Below, piece by piece: positions 49,864-58,601 of a stretch of 64,000 nucleotides of DNA (its first letter is position 1; every line of letters begins with the position of its first letter). The notes under the pieces are model-generated. The model saw only the letters and a program-made list of their open reading frames with translations, was not told the DNA's origin and made no database searches. The translations under genes and the position numbers were made by a program. This DNA comes from Trichomonas vaginalis G3 (Eukaryota; Parabasalia; Trichomonadida; Trichomonadidae): the NCBI RefSeq assembly GCF_026262505.1, contig NC_067203.1, positions 15,574,392 through 15,638,391 on the forward strand, read 5' to 3'.

Positions 49864-50505
49864 TTATTCAAGAAAAACAATTATAAAAGGGGAAATATTA
49901 AACAATGATCTTTGGCAATACTTAACAGGTAAAGAGCAAATTATGTCAAGCGGATTTCCATTACAAATGGATATCGGATCGCAAACAGCTCCAAACAAAT
50001 CTAAATATCTGATACAAAACCATTGAATTTTCAAATCAAATTGTTCAATTCTAATAGATTTATAAAATCCTGGTCTGATAGGAATCACAACAGGTTCTTT
50101 AGTATTAAGAAAATTTGGATCAGTATTTCTGAAAACAGTTAGCGTTTGATTCATGTCATTTGTCCCTGAAATAGCGAAATCTGTTGGATAATGCCATGGG
50201 AAACCTTCTCGCACTCTAATTGTTATTGAAACGTGGGTTAGATAAAGTAAATTTTTGGAAAAAACATCAACCCAAATAGTTTTTTCATTCCCTTTGTAAA
50301 ACTGAGAATAATCTGTAGAAATATTGAGCATTGCAGTATTGTATAAAATATCATATACTCCTTCATCATGAAATTCACTTGAATTTAAAGTGAATGTTGA
50401 GTTATCGTTGGGGTATAGATGTCTAACAATTCCGTTTTGTGGTCCGTCGATCCTCGGGATGTATTTTTGTAATTGGATTTCTCCCTTTGAAAAAAAAGGA
50501 GTTAT
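49864..50505 (-). pseudogene. 5'-truncated discoidin-like (F5/8C) domain fragment
   Basis: The frame is open from a stop at 50506-50508. The only plausible ATG (50331, MLNISTDYSQF) lies inside sequence that already looks coding (KYIPRIDGPQNGIVRHLYPN). The fragment resembles the C-terminal discoidin domain of trichomonad BTB/F5/8C proteins: FPWHYPTDFAISGTND, then a strand series, then KSIRIEQFDLKIQWFCIRYLDLFG, where the fold ends. About 40 extra residues follow. No N-terminal BTB part is found upstream. It is best read as a truncated gene copy; a shift at the A8 run near 50490 is also possible. Confidence 0.5.
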
Positions 50506-50667
50506 TTAGGGAGTAACCTTAATTCATAAAAATCGATAGCTATGAGGGATTATATAATTATAATTACACATCTTTACGTTCCACATATAACATTCCGATG
50601 TATACTAATAGTCATTACATAATGTTATAATTGATAAAAAAAAAGATACAAACAAAATTTATTATAT

Positions 50668-53163
50668 TCACATGTGTATGAATGGTTGTAGAAATGTATA
50701 TGAGAATTTAATCATGGTTTTGCATTTGCATGATACTGCAAATTCACATTCATCGGAAAAAGACTTCTTGCTGATTTGTGCTTGACTCATTAATACGTTC
50801 TGAGCTGCTGTCGGAGCAGAGAAAGAGCCGCACTTCTGAAGCATGATACAACCACTGAATGCTTCGTTGCCGATCTCTTGGATGCTCGATGATGAAAAGA
50901 AAACAAAGTTCAGATTTCTGCAGTCTTTGAAAGCGCGATAATCGATCTTCTTGATGTTGTTCCCATTGAAGAAGACTCTGATAAGAGATGGACTTCCCAT
51001 GAATGCACAGCTTCCGATGGAAACCATTGCACTAGGAACAATGAAATTCTTGATTCCGCTGTATGGAAGGAAAACAATAAGAGTTGTTTGTGCATAGTCT
51101 GTGAGTGCACCGTTCTCGAATCGATAATTTTCATCCATAGGAGACAAATCGATAACTTTAAGCTTGTAACATCCATAAAAACAACCACCATCGACTCGGC
51201 TCAATCTACAGTTTGCACTCAGAGAAACTGATGACAACTCACTGCATGACTGGAATGCAAATTCGGAAATAGTTTCAAGTGTGTTAGGAATCGTGAATCC
51301 TTCTAACGAACTGCATTGATCAAACGCATACATGCCAATCTCACTAACACCGTACATGAGATTTAATGTTGTCAGAGATGTACACAGTTGGCAGAGTTGC
51401 TTCGAAACATTGCACGAAATAGTGAGAGATGTGATCTTAGAATTTGAAAATGCTTGAATCTCAACATTGTTGCATGAATCTGGAAGATTTGCAACTGACA
51501 AACAACTCCCATCGAATGCATATGAATATATTCCTTCTAATGAAACAAGATTAGATAATCCAACATCACCGATCATAGAACAATATTGGAATGCACACAT
51601 ATCAATCCTCTTGATTGATTCGGGAAGAACAATCTTATTAAGTTTCACACATGATGTAAAACAGTTTTTAGGAATAGCAGTTAATTTAGTTCCTTGGAAA
51701 ACAACTTTCTCTAAACTATAACATCTGTAAAAAGCATTCTCATTTATCTGGTACAAACTTGGTGGAAATGTAATAGACTTTATAGAAGAAGATTCGAAAG
51801 CAGATGTTCCAATTGTGAAATTGATATCTGTGTTTTGACTTTCAAACGTCACTTCATTGAGTTTCTTATTCAAAAATGTTCCAACACCAATTGAAGTACA
51901 GCCCTTTAATACTGTGACATTATATGTCGCATCGGATCCGATGTATGCAAAAAGAGTCTGATTATTGTCCTTATACATGATGTATCCATCAACATTGAAA
52001 TTTGGATTTTGAGAAGTAACAGATATTTGTGGAATTCCGTTGAAAACTCCATTTCCAAGATTATTTAATTTCTCAGGAAGTGCTATTGATGTTAATTTAA
52101 TGCAATTACAAAACGCTTTTTCTCCTATAAGAGTTAAGTTCGATGGAAGTAAAATACTTATAAGGGAAGTGCATCCATAAAATGCACATGCATTAATAAT
52201 TGTTATGGATTCAGTTAATGTTACAGATTCCAAACTTGTACAACCTTGGAACATCCATGTTGTGACATATGTAACTTGAGGAGGAAAAGTAAATGATGAA
52301 ATTGGATTATTTGCTAAACACCAATCAATCACATTTGTGACAGCATTATTAAATATTATTTCATTGAAATTACCACCTCTGATTGCGGAATTAGCGATGG
52401 TTTTAACAAAAGATGACATCCGATATGTTCCTGTGAGATATGAACTGACATAAAAAAGGGTAGAATTGTCTTGTCCAGTATAGATAGACGTCCCATCTGT
52501 CTTATATAGCGTATTTCGCTCATCAATGCTAATACTTACTATTGGGCAAAACGAAAAGCATGAAGAATCTTGAATAACACATTTAGATGGAATAAAAAAG
52601 TACTTCAGATTTGAAGGTTGAAAAGCATCTAGACCAATTTTTGTTAAATTTGAATCACGACTGATTATTAACTCTTCAAGACCAGAGCCTCCAAAAACCC
52701 TTCCAAATTCTGTAACTGAGTCTGGTAATATTACCTTTTTAAGAGCTTTGGTGAAATAGAAACAGCCATTATTGATTTTTGTAATTTTTGGAGGCATTTT
52801 GATTGATTCAAGATAATAACAACGTGAAAAAACTGCACTACTTAATAAAAGTAATTTTGTACATTGGCTCATGTCAACAGTAATCAGACCTGATTCTTGA
52901 AAACAACATTCGCAAATCGAAGTCAACTGACTTCCGACTGCAAATGAGATAGATGTTAACGCAGATCTGCATTCTGCAAATGGGCTTTCTGCAACAGTGG
53001 ATCCACCTTGGATTGTCGTGCACTCTGGGATGATTGTATATGAACCAGAGAATTCTTTAGGAACTGAGAGTAATGTTGTCTTATCATCTGTATACTTGAT
53101 ACCATTTGTTTCTGAATAATATGCAAGTAGAAATAATGCATTAATGACATGTTGGCAATAATT
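50668..53163 (-). CDS. BspA-like leucine-rich-repeat surface protein (LRR_5)
   Basis: This belongs to the very large BspA-like family of trichomonads, thought to act at the cell surface in adhesion. Over 25 repeats of the LRR_5 pattern run through it, for example SIKMPPKITKINNGCFYFTK, SLISILLPSNLTLIGEKAF and SLEGFTIPNTLETISEFAF. The frame is open from 53163, and the first part (LFLLAYYSETNGIKYTDDKT, then LLSVPKEFSGSYTI) is the standard beginning of the family, signal-peptide end included. There is no in-frame ATG before the repeats, so the start is unresolved: a shift near 53125-53165 or a non-ATG start. No C-terminal membrane anchor was seen (it ends FLQPFIHM). Confidence 0.85.
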   Translation of the reverse strand, partial: NYCQHVINALFLLAYYSETNGIKYTDDKTTLLSVPKEFSGSYTIIPECTTIQGGSTVAESPFAECRSALTSISFAVGSQLTSICECCFQESGLITVDMSQCTKLLLLSSAVFSRCYYLESIKMPPKITKINNGCFYFTKALKKVILPDSVTEFGRVFGGSGLEELIISRDSNLTKIGLDAFQPSNLKYFFIPSKCVIQDSSCFSFCPIVSISIDERNTLYKTDGTSIYTGQDNSTLFYVSSYLTGTYRMSSFVKTIANSAIRGGNFNEIIFNNAVTNVIDWCLANNPISSFTFPPQVTYVTTWMFQGCTSLESVTLTESITIINACAFYGCTSLISILLPSNLTLIGEKAFCNCIKLTSIALPEKLNNLGNGVFNGIPQISVTSQNPNFNVDGYIMYKDNNQTLFAYIGSDATYNVTVLKGCTSIGVGTFLNKKLNEVTFESQNTDINFTIGTSAFESSSIKSITFPPSLYQINENAFYRCYSLEKVVFQGTKLTAIPKNCFTSCVKLNKIVLPESIKRIDMCAFQYCSMIGDVGLSNLVSLEGIYSYAFDGSCLSVANLPDSCNNVEIQAFSNSKITSLTISCNVSKQLCQLCTSLTTLNLMYGVSEIGMYAFDQCSSLEGFTIPNTLETISEFAFQSCSELSSVSLSANCRLSRVDGGCFYGCYKLKVIDLSPMDENYRFENGALTDYAQTTLIVFLPYSGIKNFIVPSAMVSIGSCAFMGSPSLIRVFFNGNNIKKIDYRAFKDCRNLNFVFFSSSSIQEIGNEAFSGCIMLQKCGSFSAPTAAQNVLMSQAQISKKSFSDECEFAVSCKCKTMIKFSYTFLQPFIHM

Positions 53164-53367
53164 TCATGATATTTTTTCAAACGGTTAAGAACGTTTATTT
53201 CATTTGAAAAATTGAGATCGATTTTTAAGGTTATAAGATAGGTTTTTATATAAAATTGAAAACAACCTAATTCAGTTTTCAGCGATTTATATAATAATGT
53301 GCTGTCCACATATGTTCTTAGCACTTTAGGCGTTACCAATAAAAAAAAAGATAATAATTATTATGTT

Positions 53368-56300
53368 TTAGAAAGGATTGAAACTAGCAAATTCGTCTTT
53401 CTTTTGTTGTTGTGGTTGTTGCTGCTGCTGTTGTTGCTGTGGGCGAGCACCAAATCCTCGCTGTGGAGATCCAAATCCCTGTGACTGGCCGTAAAGTCCT
53501 CCATTTTGAGGTCTATTTCCATATGGATTTCTTCCACCATATCCCTGGTTTCCGTACATCGAAGCGGAAGTAGCAAATGGATCCTGCTGTGGAGCTCCAA
53601 ATCCGCCTTGCTGAGGAGCACCGAATCCTCCCTGTTGCTGTCCACCAAATCCTTGCTGTGGACCGCCAAATCCCTGGTTTCCATACATAGGAGCTGAAGT
53701 AGCAAATGGATCTTGTTGTGGAGCTCCGAATCCACCTTGTTGTTGCTGGCCAAATCCGCCTTGTTGCGGTCCACCAAATGCATTCTGTTGTGGACTGCCA
53801 AATGGATCGTTCTGCTGCTGTTGAGGAGCACCAAATCCTTGCTGTTGCTGTGGTTGTGGAGATCCGCCAAACATTCCACGAGCAGAGTTAGGAGATGGTC
53901 CGCCAAATGGATCTCCAAAGTTCTGCTGCTGTGGCTGTTGTTGCTGGCCAAATCCGCCTCCGAATCCACCTTGTTGCTGTGGTTGTGGAGCACCGAATGG
54001 AGAGGACTGGGCTGGTTTTGGCTGCTGAGGAGCTCCAAATGGATCTCCAAAGTTCTGTTGTTGCTGAGGCTTTGGTTGTTGTTGTGGAGCACCGAATGGA
54101 TCTCCAAAGTTCTGTTGTTGTGGTTGTGGTTTTGGCTGTTGTTGTGGAGCTCCAAATGGATCTCCGAAGTTCTGTTGCTGAGGCTTTGGTTGTTGTTGTG
54201 GTTGTTGCTGACCAAATCCACCAAAACCTCCTTGTTGTGGCTGAGGAGCGCCAAATGGAGTTAATTGAGCTGGTTTAGGTTGTGGAGCACCGAATGGATC
54301 TCCAAAGTTCTGCTGTTGTGGCTGTGGCTTTGGTTGTTGTTGTGGAGCACCGAATGGATCTCCAAAGTTCTGTTGTTGTGGTTGTGGCTTTGGCTGTTGT
54401 TGTGGAGCACCGAATGGATCTCCAAAGTTCTGCTGTTGTGGCTGTGGTTGAGGAGATCCAAATGTATTCTGTGCAGCAAATGGATCCTGTTGTTGAGGAG
54501 CTGGTTGAGCTCCGAATCCTCCCTGTTGTGGAGCACCGAATGGATCGTTTTGAGGAGGTTGTTGTTGCGGCTGTGGAGAACCAAATGGATCTTGCTGTGG
54601 AGCTGAAGAAGGTGTTGGTTCTGCAGCGCTACGGAACATGTCGAATGCAGAACTTCTTGATGCACCTCCGAATGGATCCACTGTCTTCGGTGGCTGCTTT
54701 GGTTGAGGAGCTCCACCAAATGGATCGTTTTGTTGTGGCTGTTGTTGCTGAGGTTGTTGTGGTTGAGCGAATGGATCTTGTTGCTGCTGTGGTTGTTGTG
54801 GAGCAGCGCCAAATGGATTCTGTTGCTGTGGCTGAGGAGCGCCAAATGGATCTTGTTGTGGTGGTTGCTGAGGTTGTTGTTTTTGTGGCTGTGCAAATGG
54901 ATCTTGTTGCTGTGGTTGCTGTGGAGCAGCATTAGTTGGAGCACCAAATGGACTGCTTGCAGCAAATGGATCGTTTGCAGGAGCACCGAATGGAGCAGAT
55001 GCAGCTGGTGCTGGAGCTCCAAATGGATCTTGTTGCTTTGGAGGAACAGCATTAGCTGGAGCTCCAAATGCATTTTGTTGTTGTGGCTGTTGCTGTGGTG
55101 CTGGAGCTGGCTGAGGAGCTCCAAATGGATTCTGTTGCTGTTGAGGAGCAGCTGGTTGAGGAGCTGGTTGTGGCACTGGAGCAGGAGCAGGTTGTGGTGC
55201 TGGCTTTGGAGGAGCAGCAGATGCTGGAGCTGGTTTTGACTTTGCGCCTCCAAATGGATCTCCGAAATCTAAGTCTGCAAATCTACCACGAGATGGAGCC
55301 TTTGCAGGTGGAGCTTGTTGTTGTTGAGGTGGTTGTTGAGGTTGAGCAAATGGATCTTGTTGCATTGGCTGCTGTGGCTGTTGAGGTTGTTGTTGTGGAG
55401 CACCAAATGGATCCTGTTGTTGAGGAGGTTGCTGTTGCTGTTGTGGTGGTTGCTGAGGAGCGGAAGCAGCAAATGGATCGTTTTGAGGTGGTTGCTGTTG
55501 TGGCTGAGGCTGTTGAGCAAATGGATCTTGTCCGCCAGCGTTGAATGCCTGCTGTGGCTGAGCGAATGGATCTGGTCCAGCAAATGGATCTTTAATATCT
55601 CCCTGTTGTTGTGATGAAGCGCCAAATGGATCATCGTTCTTTGGTGCAGCGAAAGCATTTGCAGAACCAGTTGGTCTTCTTCTGAACATGTCGAATCCAG
55701 TTGCATTTGGATCGAATTCGTCTTCTTGTGGCTGTGGTTCTGGCTGTGATTGTTGCTGCTGTTGTTGCATTTCAGGACCTTTAGGATATGGATCTTCGAA
55801 TGGAGCTTGTTCTCCTGTTTGTCCAAATGGATCTGAGTTGAAGCCAGGATTTCTTGCCTGTTGCATTGGATCTGGAGGTGTCGGCTTTCCTCCAAATGGG
55901 TCTGACTTGTACATATCCGATGTCTGCTGTTGCTGGCTGAATGGATCGTTTGTCTTTGCCTGCAAATGTGCCTGTGGAGCACCAAATGGACTGCTTGCAG
56001 CAAATGGATCTTGCTGAGGCTGTTGTTGTGGCTGTGGCTGAGCAGCGAATGGATCCTGTTGTGGCTGTTGTGGAGCAGCATTTGAAGGAGCACCAAATGG
56101 ACTGCTTGCAGCAAATGGATCTTGTTGCTGTGGCTGTTGTTGAGAAGCATTTGATGGAGCACCAAATGGATCCTGTTGAAGTTGTTGCTGTGGTTGTGAA
56201 ACAAATGGATCTTGCTGTTGCTGAGCACTTGGAGGAACTCCAAATGGATTTGCTTGTTGATGTGGTTTCTGTCCAAATGGATCATCAAATGCTTGTTTAG

Positions 56301-58488
56301 GTGGAGCAGCAAATGGATCTTGTGAACCATTTCTTGATGGCTGTTTCTGTTGTTGTTGTGGCTGAGCAAATGGATCTGGTTGTGATTGTGGAGCCTTTTG
56401 TTGTGGAGCACCAAATGGATCGAAATCTCCTTTTTGTTCTGGTTGTTTCTGTTGTTGTGGAGCAAATAGATCCGGCTGAGATTGAGGAGCTTTCTGTTGT
56501 TGTGGAGCTCCAAATGGATCGAAATCTCCCTTTGGCTGTTCCTGTTTCTGCTGCTGTGGATTGAATGGTTCGAAATCGGATTGTTTCTGTTGTTGTGGAG
56601 CAGCAAATGGATCTGTTGATGGCTGTTTCTTTGGTTGCTGTTGTGGAGAAAATGGATCGAAATCTCCCTTTGGTTGTTTTTGTTGTGGAGAAACATCGAA
56701 TCCAAATGAGAAATCAGGAGTATTCTGAGATTTAGGAACAGGAGCACCAAATGGATCTGATTGTGCTGGAGCTTCTTCTTTCTTCTGTTGTGGTTGAGAA
56801 GCAAATGGATCTGTAAATGGTTCAGATTTCGGAGGTTGTGAATCAAAGCCAAATCCGAAATCAGCTGACTTTTGTTGTTGTGGAGCAGCAAATGCGTCTG
56901 TGGATGATTTCGGAGATGCATTGACAGTGACAGTGAATGTGGATGTTGGTTTGGCCTTTGCGAATGGATCGTTGAAATCTCCTGTGTTTCCAACAGAAAA
57001 AGCATTGTCCAAGTCATCTTTCTTCGCTGTTTCTTCGACAGTGAAGCCGTGGCTGGAGTGTTGCTGCTGCTGTTGCTGTTGTTGCTGCTTTCCGAAAGCG
57101 TCATCATCATTAAAACGCTTGATTTGCGGCTTGGAAAGAGATTGTTCTTCTTGAGGGTCTTCTAGGCCGAATGGGAAGTGCCTGACAAGTAAATGGCCAC
57201 TCTTGACTGCTCTAAGGATCTTTTCATCGGTCTCCCATGTGTCTGGAGCTTCGACCAATTTGAAGAAAGCAGATCTGCAGGCGTTTTCGACTTCTATCGC
57301 TGTAAAACCTTCCGATGGTTGGGCAGAGACCATTCCGATTGCTTTCTTGGTGATCTTGGCTCCCTTAGTGTATCTGGCGAATAATTGTTCGCGAATCTCT
57401 GAATCTGGTAAGTTGAGGTCAATGCTGAAGGCAAAGCCTCCAACTTTACGTAATGCTTTGTCGAGTTTCGATGAATCGCTTGTTGTTCCGACAATTAAAA
57501 CAGAAGATTTGTCAAGAGCGTTTTCAAACAGGTTTCTGAAGATGGCAAGAAGCTTTTTCTCTTGCATCTTCTTAACTGTAGAGACATCACGTGCAAGGAG
57601 TTCGATATTATCAAGAGCTAAAACAGATGGAGAGTTTTGAATAGCTTTTGCGAAGATATGCTGAAGGTATTGGATGGCCTTTGGTATTTCGATGGTAAAA
57701 AGTAGCGATGTATCGACGAAAAATGTTGGAATTGTAGATGCGTGAATAACTGCTGAAAGAACAGAAGTTTTGCCTGCATTATGCTTGCCGATAACGATAA
57801 CGCCATTTGACTTTTCGATTCCAAGCTTCTTGAGGAGGTTTGGACGTTCGATTGGTGATAAAATGAATTTATTGATTTGATTTCTGATAGAACTTGGGAA
57901 ATCGAGGTCATTAAGGTGGCGATCGAATGGACGTGAGATGCTTTGGGTCTTCTGATATTGATAGCACTCAACAGTTGTTCTGGAAGTAATTTTAGCGTAA
58001 GGAGCTGGTTGAATTTGAGTAACTTCGAAATAAATACCTTTTCCGTTAACATCTAAACGGAATAATGTCTTTGTAGATGCTGGACATAATTGTGCGCCGA
58101 AATAATCTCCAACTGTTTTTTGAAGCTTACTGTCAACAGTATCAGCATAAACAGTAATCTGAACTTTTGTAGCATCTGGAATATTTGATGCTGGCTGAAT
58201 TGAAACTTGTTTATTTTCTTCTACACAAAGCGAATGTTGAATTGAAATTGGTAAAACAATTCTGTTGTTTTCACAGCCATTTTCTGCAACGGCAATAGCT
58301 GGAACTTTGATTTCTCCACCGTTTGATAATAAAACAATGGAGTTGTTCTGGATTCCAACATTTCTAAGCGTATTTGGATTTAAAAGAACTGTAAAGTTAA
58401 GAGGAATCGCAGTAACATCAACATACAGACGTGTTGTACCAGTCTGTTCATCCGACTCTGAGTATCCATTGTACTCTTCGTCAGACAT
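53368..58488 (-). CDS. Cdc48-N/AAA pseudo-ATPase with a giant DPF/NPF-rich tail
   Basis: It has 1706 residues, with ATG at 58488. Residues about 20-190 match the Cdc48/p97 N domain (RIVLPISIQHSLCVEENKQVSIQP, then FEVTQIQPAPYAKITSRTTVEC). One AAA module spans about 205-430: the P-loop GKHNAGKTS is near 231 and Walker B reads VLALDNIELL near 288, with Asn in place of the catalytic Glu. Sensor 1 is VGTTSD, and the arginine-finger region reads KVGGFAFSID instead of xxGRFDRE. So it may bind ATP but probably does not hydrolyse it normally. No D2 ring follows. Residues about 470-1706 are Gln/Pro-rich and disordered, with about 45 DPF, four NPF (one at the very end, FNPF) and FDMF motifs. Such motifs bind the AP-2 alpha appendage and EH domains. 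An endocytic or adaptor scaffold is inferred. Confidence 0.9.
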   Translation of the reverse strand: MSDEEYNGYSESDEQTGTTRLYVDVTAIPLNFTVLLNPNTLRNVGIQNNSIVLLSNGGEIKVPAIAVAENGCENNRIVLPISIQHSLCVEENKQVSIQPASNIPDATKVQITVYADTVDSKLQKTVGDYFGAQLCPASTKTLFRLDVNGKGIYFEVTQIQPAPYAKITSRTTVECYQYQKTQSISRPFDRHLNDLDFPSSIRNQINKFILSPIERPNLLKKLGIEKSNGVIVIGKHNAGKTSVLSAVIHASTIPTFFVDTSLLFTIEIPKAIQYLQHIFAKAIQNSPSVLALDNIELLARDVSTVKKMQEKKLLAIFRNLFENALDKSSVLIVGTTSDSSKLDKALRKVGGFAFSIDLNLPDSEIREQLFARYTKGAKITKKAIGMVSAQPSEGFTAIEVENACRSAFFKLVEAPDTWETDEKILRAVKSGHLLVRHFPFGLEDPQEEQSLSKPQIKRFNDDDAFGKQQQQQQQQQHSSHGFTVEETAKKDDLDNAFSVGNTGDFNDPFAKAKPTSTFTVTVNASPKSSTDAFAAPQQQKSADFGFGFDSQPPKSEPFTDPFASQPQQKKEEAPAQSDPFGAPVPKSQNTPDFSFGFDVSPQQKQPKGDFDPFSPQQQPKKQPSTDPFAAPQQQKQSDFEPFNPQQQKQEQPKGDFDPFGAPQQQKAPQSQPDLFAPQQQKQPEQKGDFDPFGAPQQKAPQSQPDPFAQPQQQQKQPSRNGSQDPFAAPPKQAFDDPFGQKPHQQANPFGVPPSAQQQQDPFVSQPQQQLQQDPFGAPSNASQQQPQQQDPFAASSPFGAPSNAAPQQPQQDPFAAQPQPQQQPQQDPFAASSPFGAPQAHLQAKTNDPFSQQQQTSDMYKSDPFGGKPTPPDPMQQARNPGFNSDPFGQTGEQAPFEDPYPKGPEMQQQQQQSQPEPQPQEDEFDPNATGFDMFRRRPTGSANAFAAPKNDDPFGASSQQQGDIKDPFAGPDPFAQPQQAFNAGGQDPFAQQPQPQQQPPQNDPFAASAPQQPPQQQQQPPQQQDPFGAPQQQPQQPQQPMQQDPFAQPQQPPQQQQAPPAKAPSRGRFADLDFGDPFGGAKSKPAPASAAPPKPAPQPAPAPVPQPAPQPAAPQQQQNPFGAPQPAPAPQQQPQQQNAFGAPANAVPPKQQDPFGAPAPAASAPFGAPANDPFAASSPFGAPTNAAPQQPQQQDPFAQPQKQQPQQPPQQDPFGAPQPQQQNPFGAAPQQPQQQQDPFAQPQQPQQQQPQQNDPFGGAPQPKQPPKTVDPFGGASRSSAFDMFRSAAEPTPSSAPQQDPFGSPQPQQQPPQNDPFGAPQQGGFGAQPAPQQQDPFAAQNTFGSPQPQPQQQNFGDPFGAPQQQPKPQPQQQNFGDPFGAPQQQPKPQPQQQNFGDPFGAPQPKPAQLTPFGAPQPQQGGFGGFGQQQPQQQPKPQQQNFGDPFGAPQQQPKPQPQQQNFGDPFGAPQQQPKPQQQQNFGDPFGAPQQPKPAQSSPFGAPQPQQQGGFGGGFGQQQQPQQQNFGDPFGGPSPNSARGMFGGSPQPQQQQGFGAPQQQQNDPFGSPQQNAFGGPQQGGFGQQQQGGFGAPQQDPFATSAPMYGNQGFGGPQQGFGGQQQGGFGAPQQGGFGAPQQDPFATSASMYGNQGYGGRNPYGNRPQNGGLYGQSQGFGSPQRGFGARPQQQQQQQQPQQQKKDEFASFNPF
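54040..54440 (-). repeat. Nearly tandem 60-bp coding repeats in the DPF tail
   Basis: A unit encoding NFGDPFGAPQQQPKPQPQQQ recurs several times, in two groups of three separated by GGFGGFGQ-type sequence. DNA identity is high, which points to recent expansion by slippage or unequal exchange. Confidence 0.8.
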
Positions 58489-58506
58489 TTGTTTTAAATA
58501 GAATTT

Positions 58507-58514
58507 TAACGATA
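58507..58514. promoter_or_regulatory. TAACGATA site in the divergent promoter
   Basis: The 113-bp space between two divergent starts (58488 and 58602) contains TAACGATA, a sequence reported as a Myb-recognition element in Trichomonas vaginalis. On the minus strand it is preceded by TCACTTTTTTA, which fits the loose initiator pattern. The functional reading is inference. Confidence 0.35.
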
Positions 58515-58601
58515 AAAAAGTGACAAATATTTAATCAATTCTTAATCAATTTTATCGGTGTGCTGCGCCAATAATTTTTTTGGATTTTTTTTATAAAAAA
58601 A

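Noticed and set aside
52956-53339. 127-residue frame upstream of the BspA-like gene
   Set aside because: It opens at TTG and overlaps the stretch where another frame encodes the family's N-terminal sequence. It is a shadow.
54000-57000. Could the DPF tail be a nucleoporin-like FG domain
   Set aside because: There are GFG and FG pairs near the C-terminus, but the dominant and regular motif is DPF with acidic context, typical of adaptor-binding tails rather than GLFG or FxFG repeats.
53506-57154. Long plus-strand and shifted-frame open frames opposite the DPF gene, rich in Leu/Trp/Ser or His/Asn
   Set aside because: They are shadows of the Gln/Pro repeat coding sequence. The DPF frame carries the recognisable N and AAA domains and has an ATG start.
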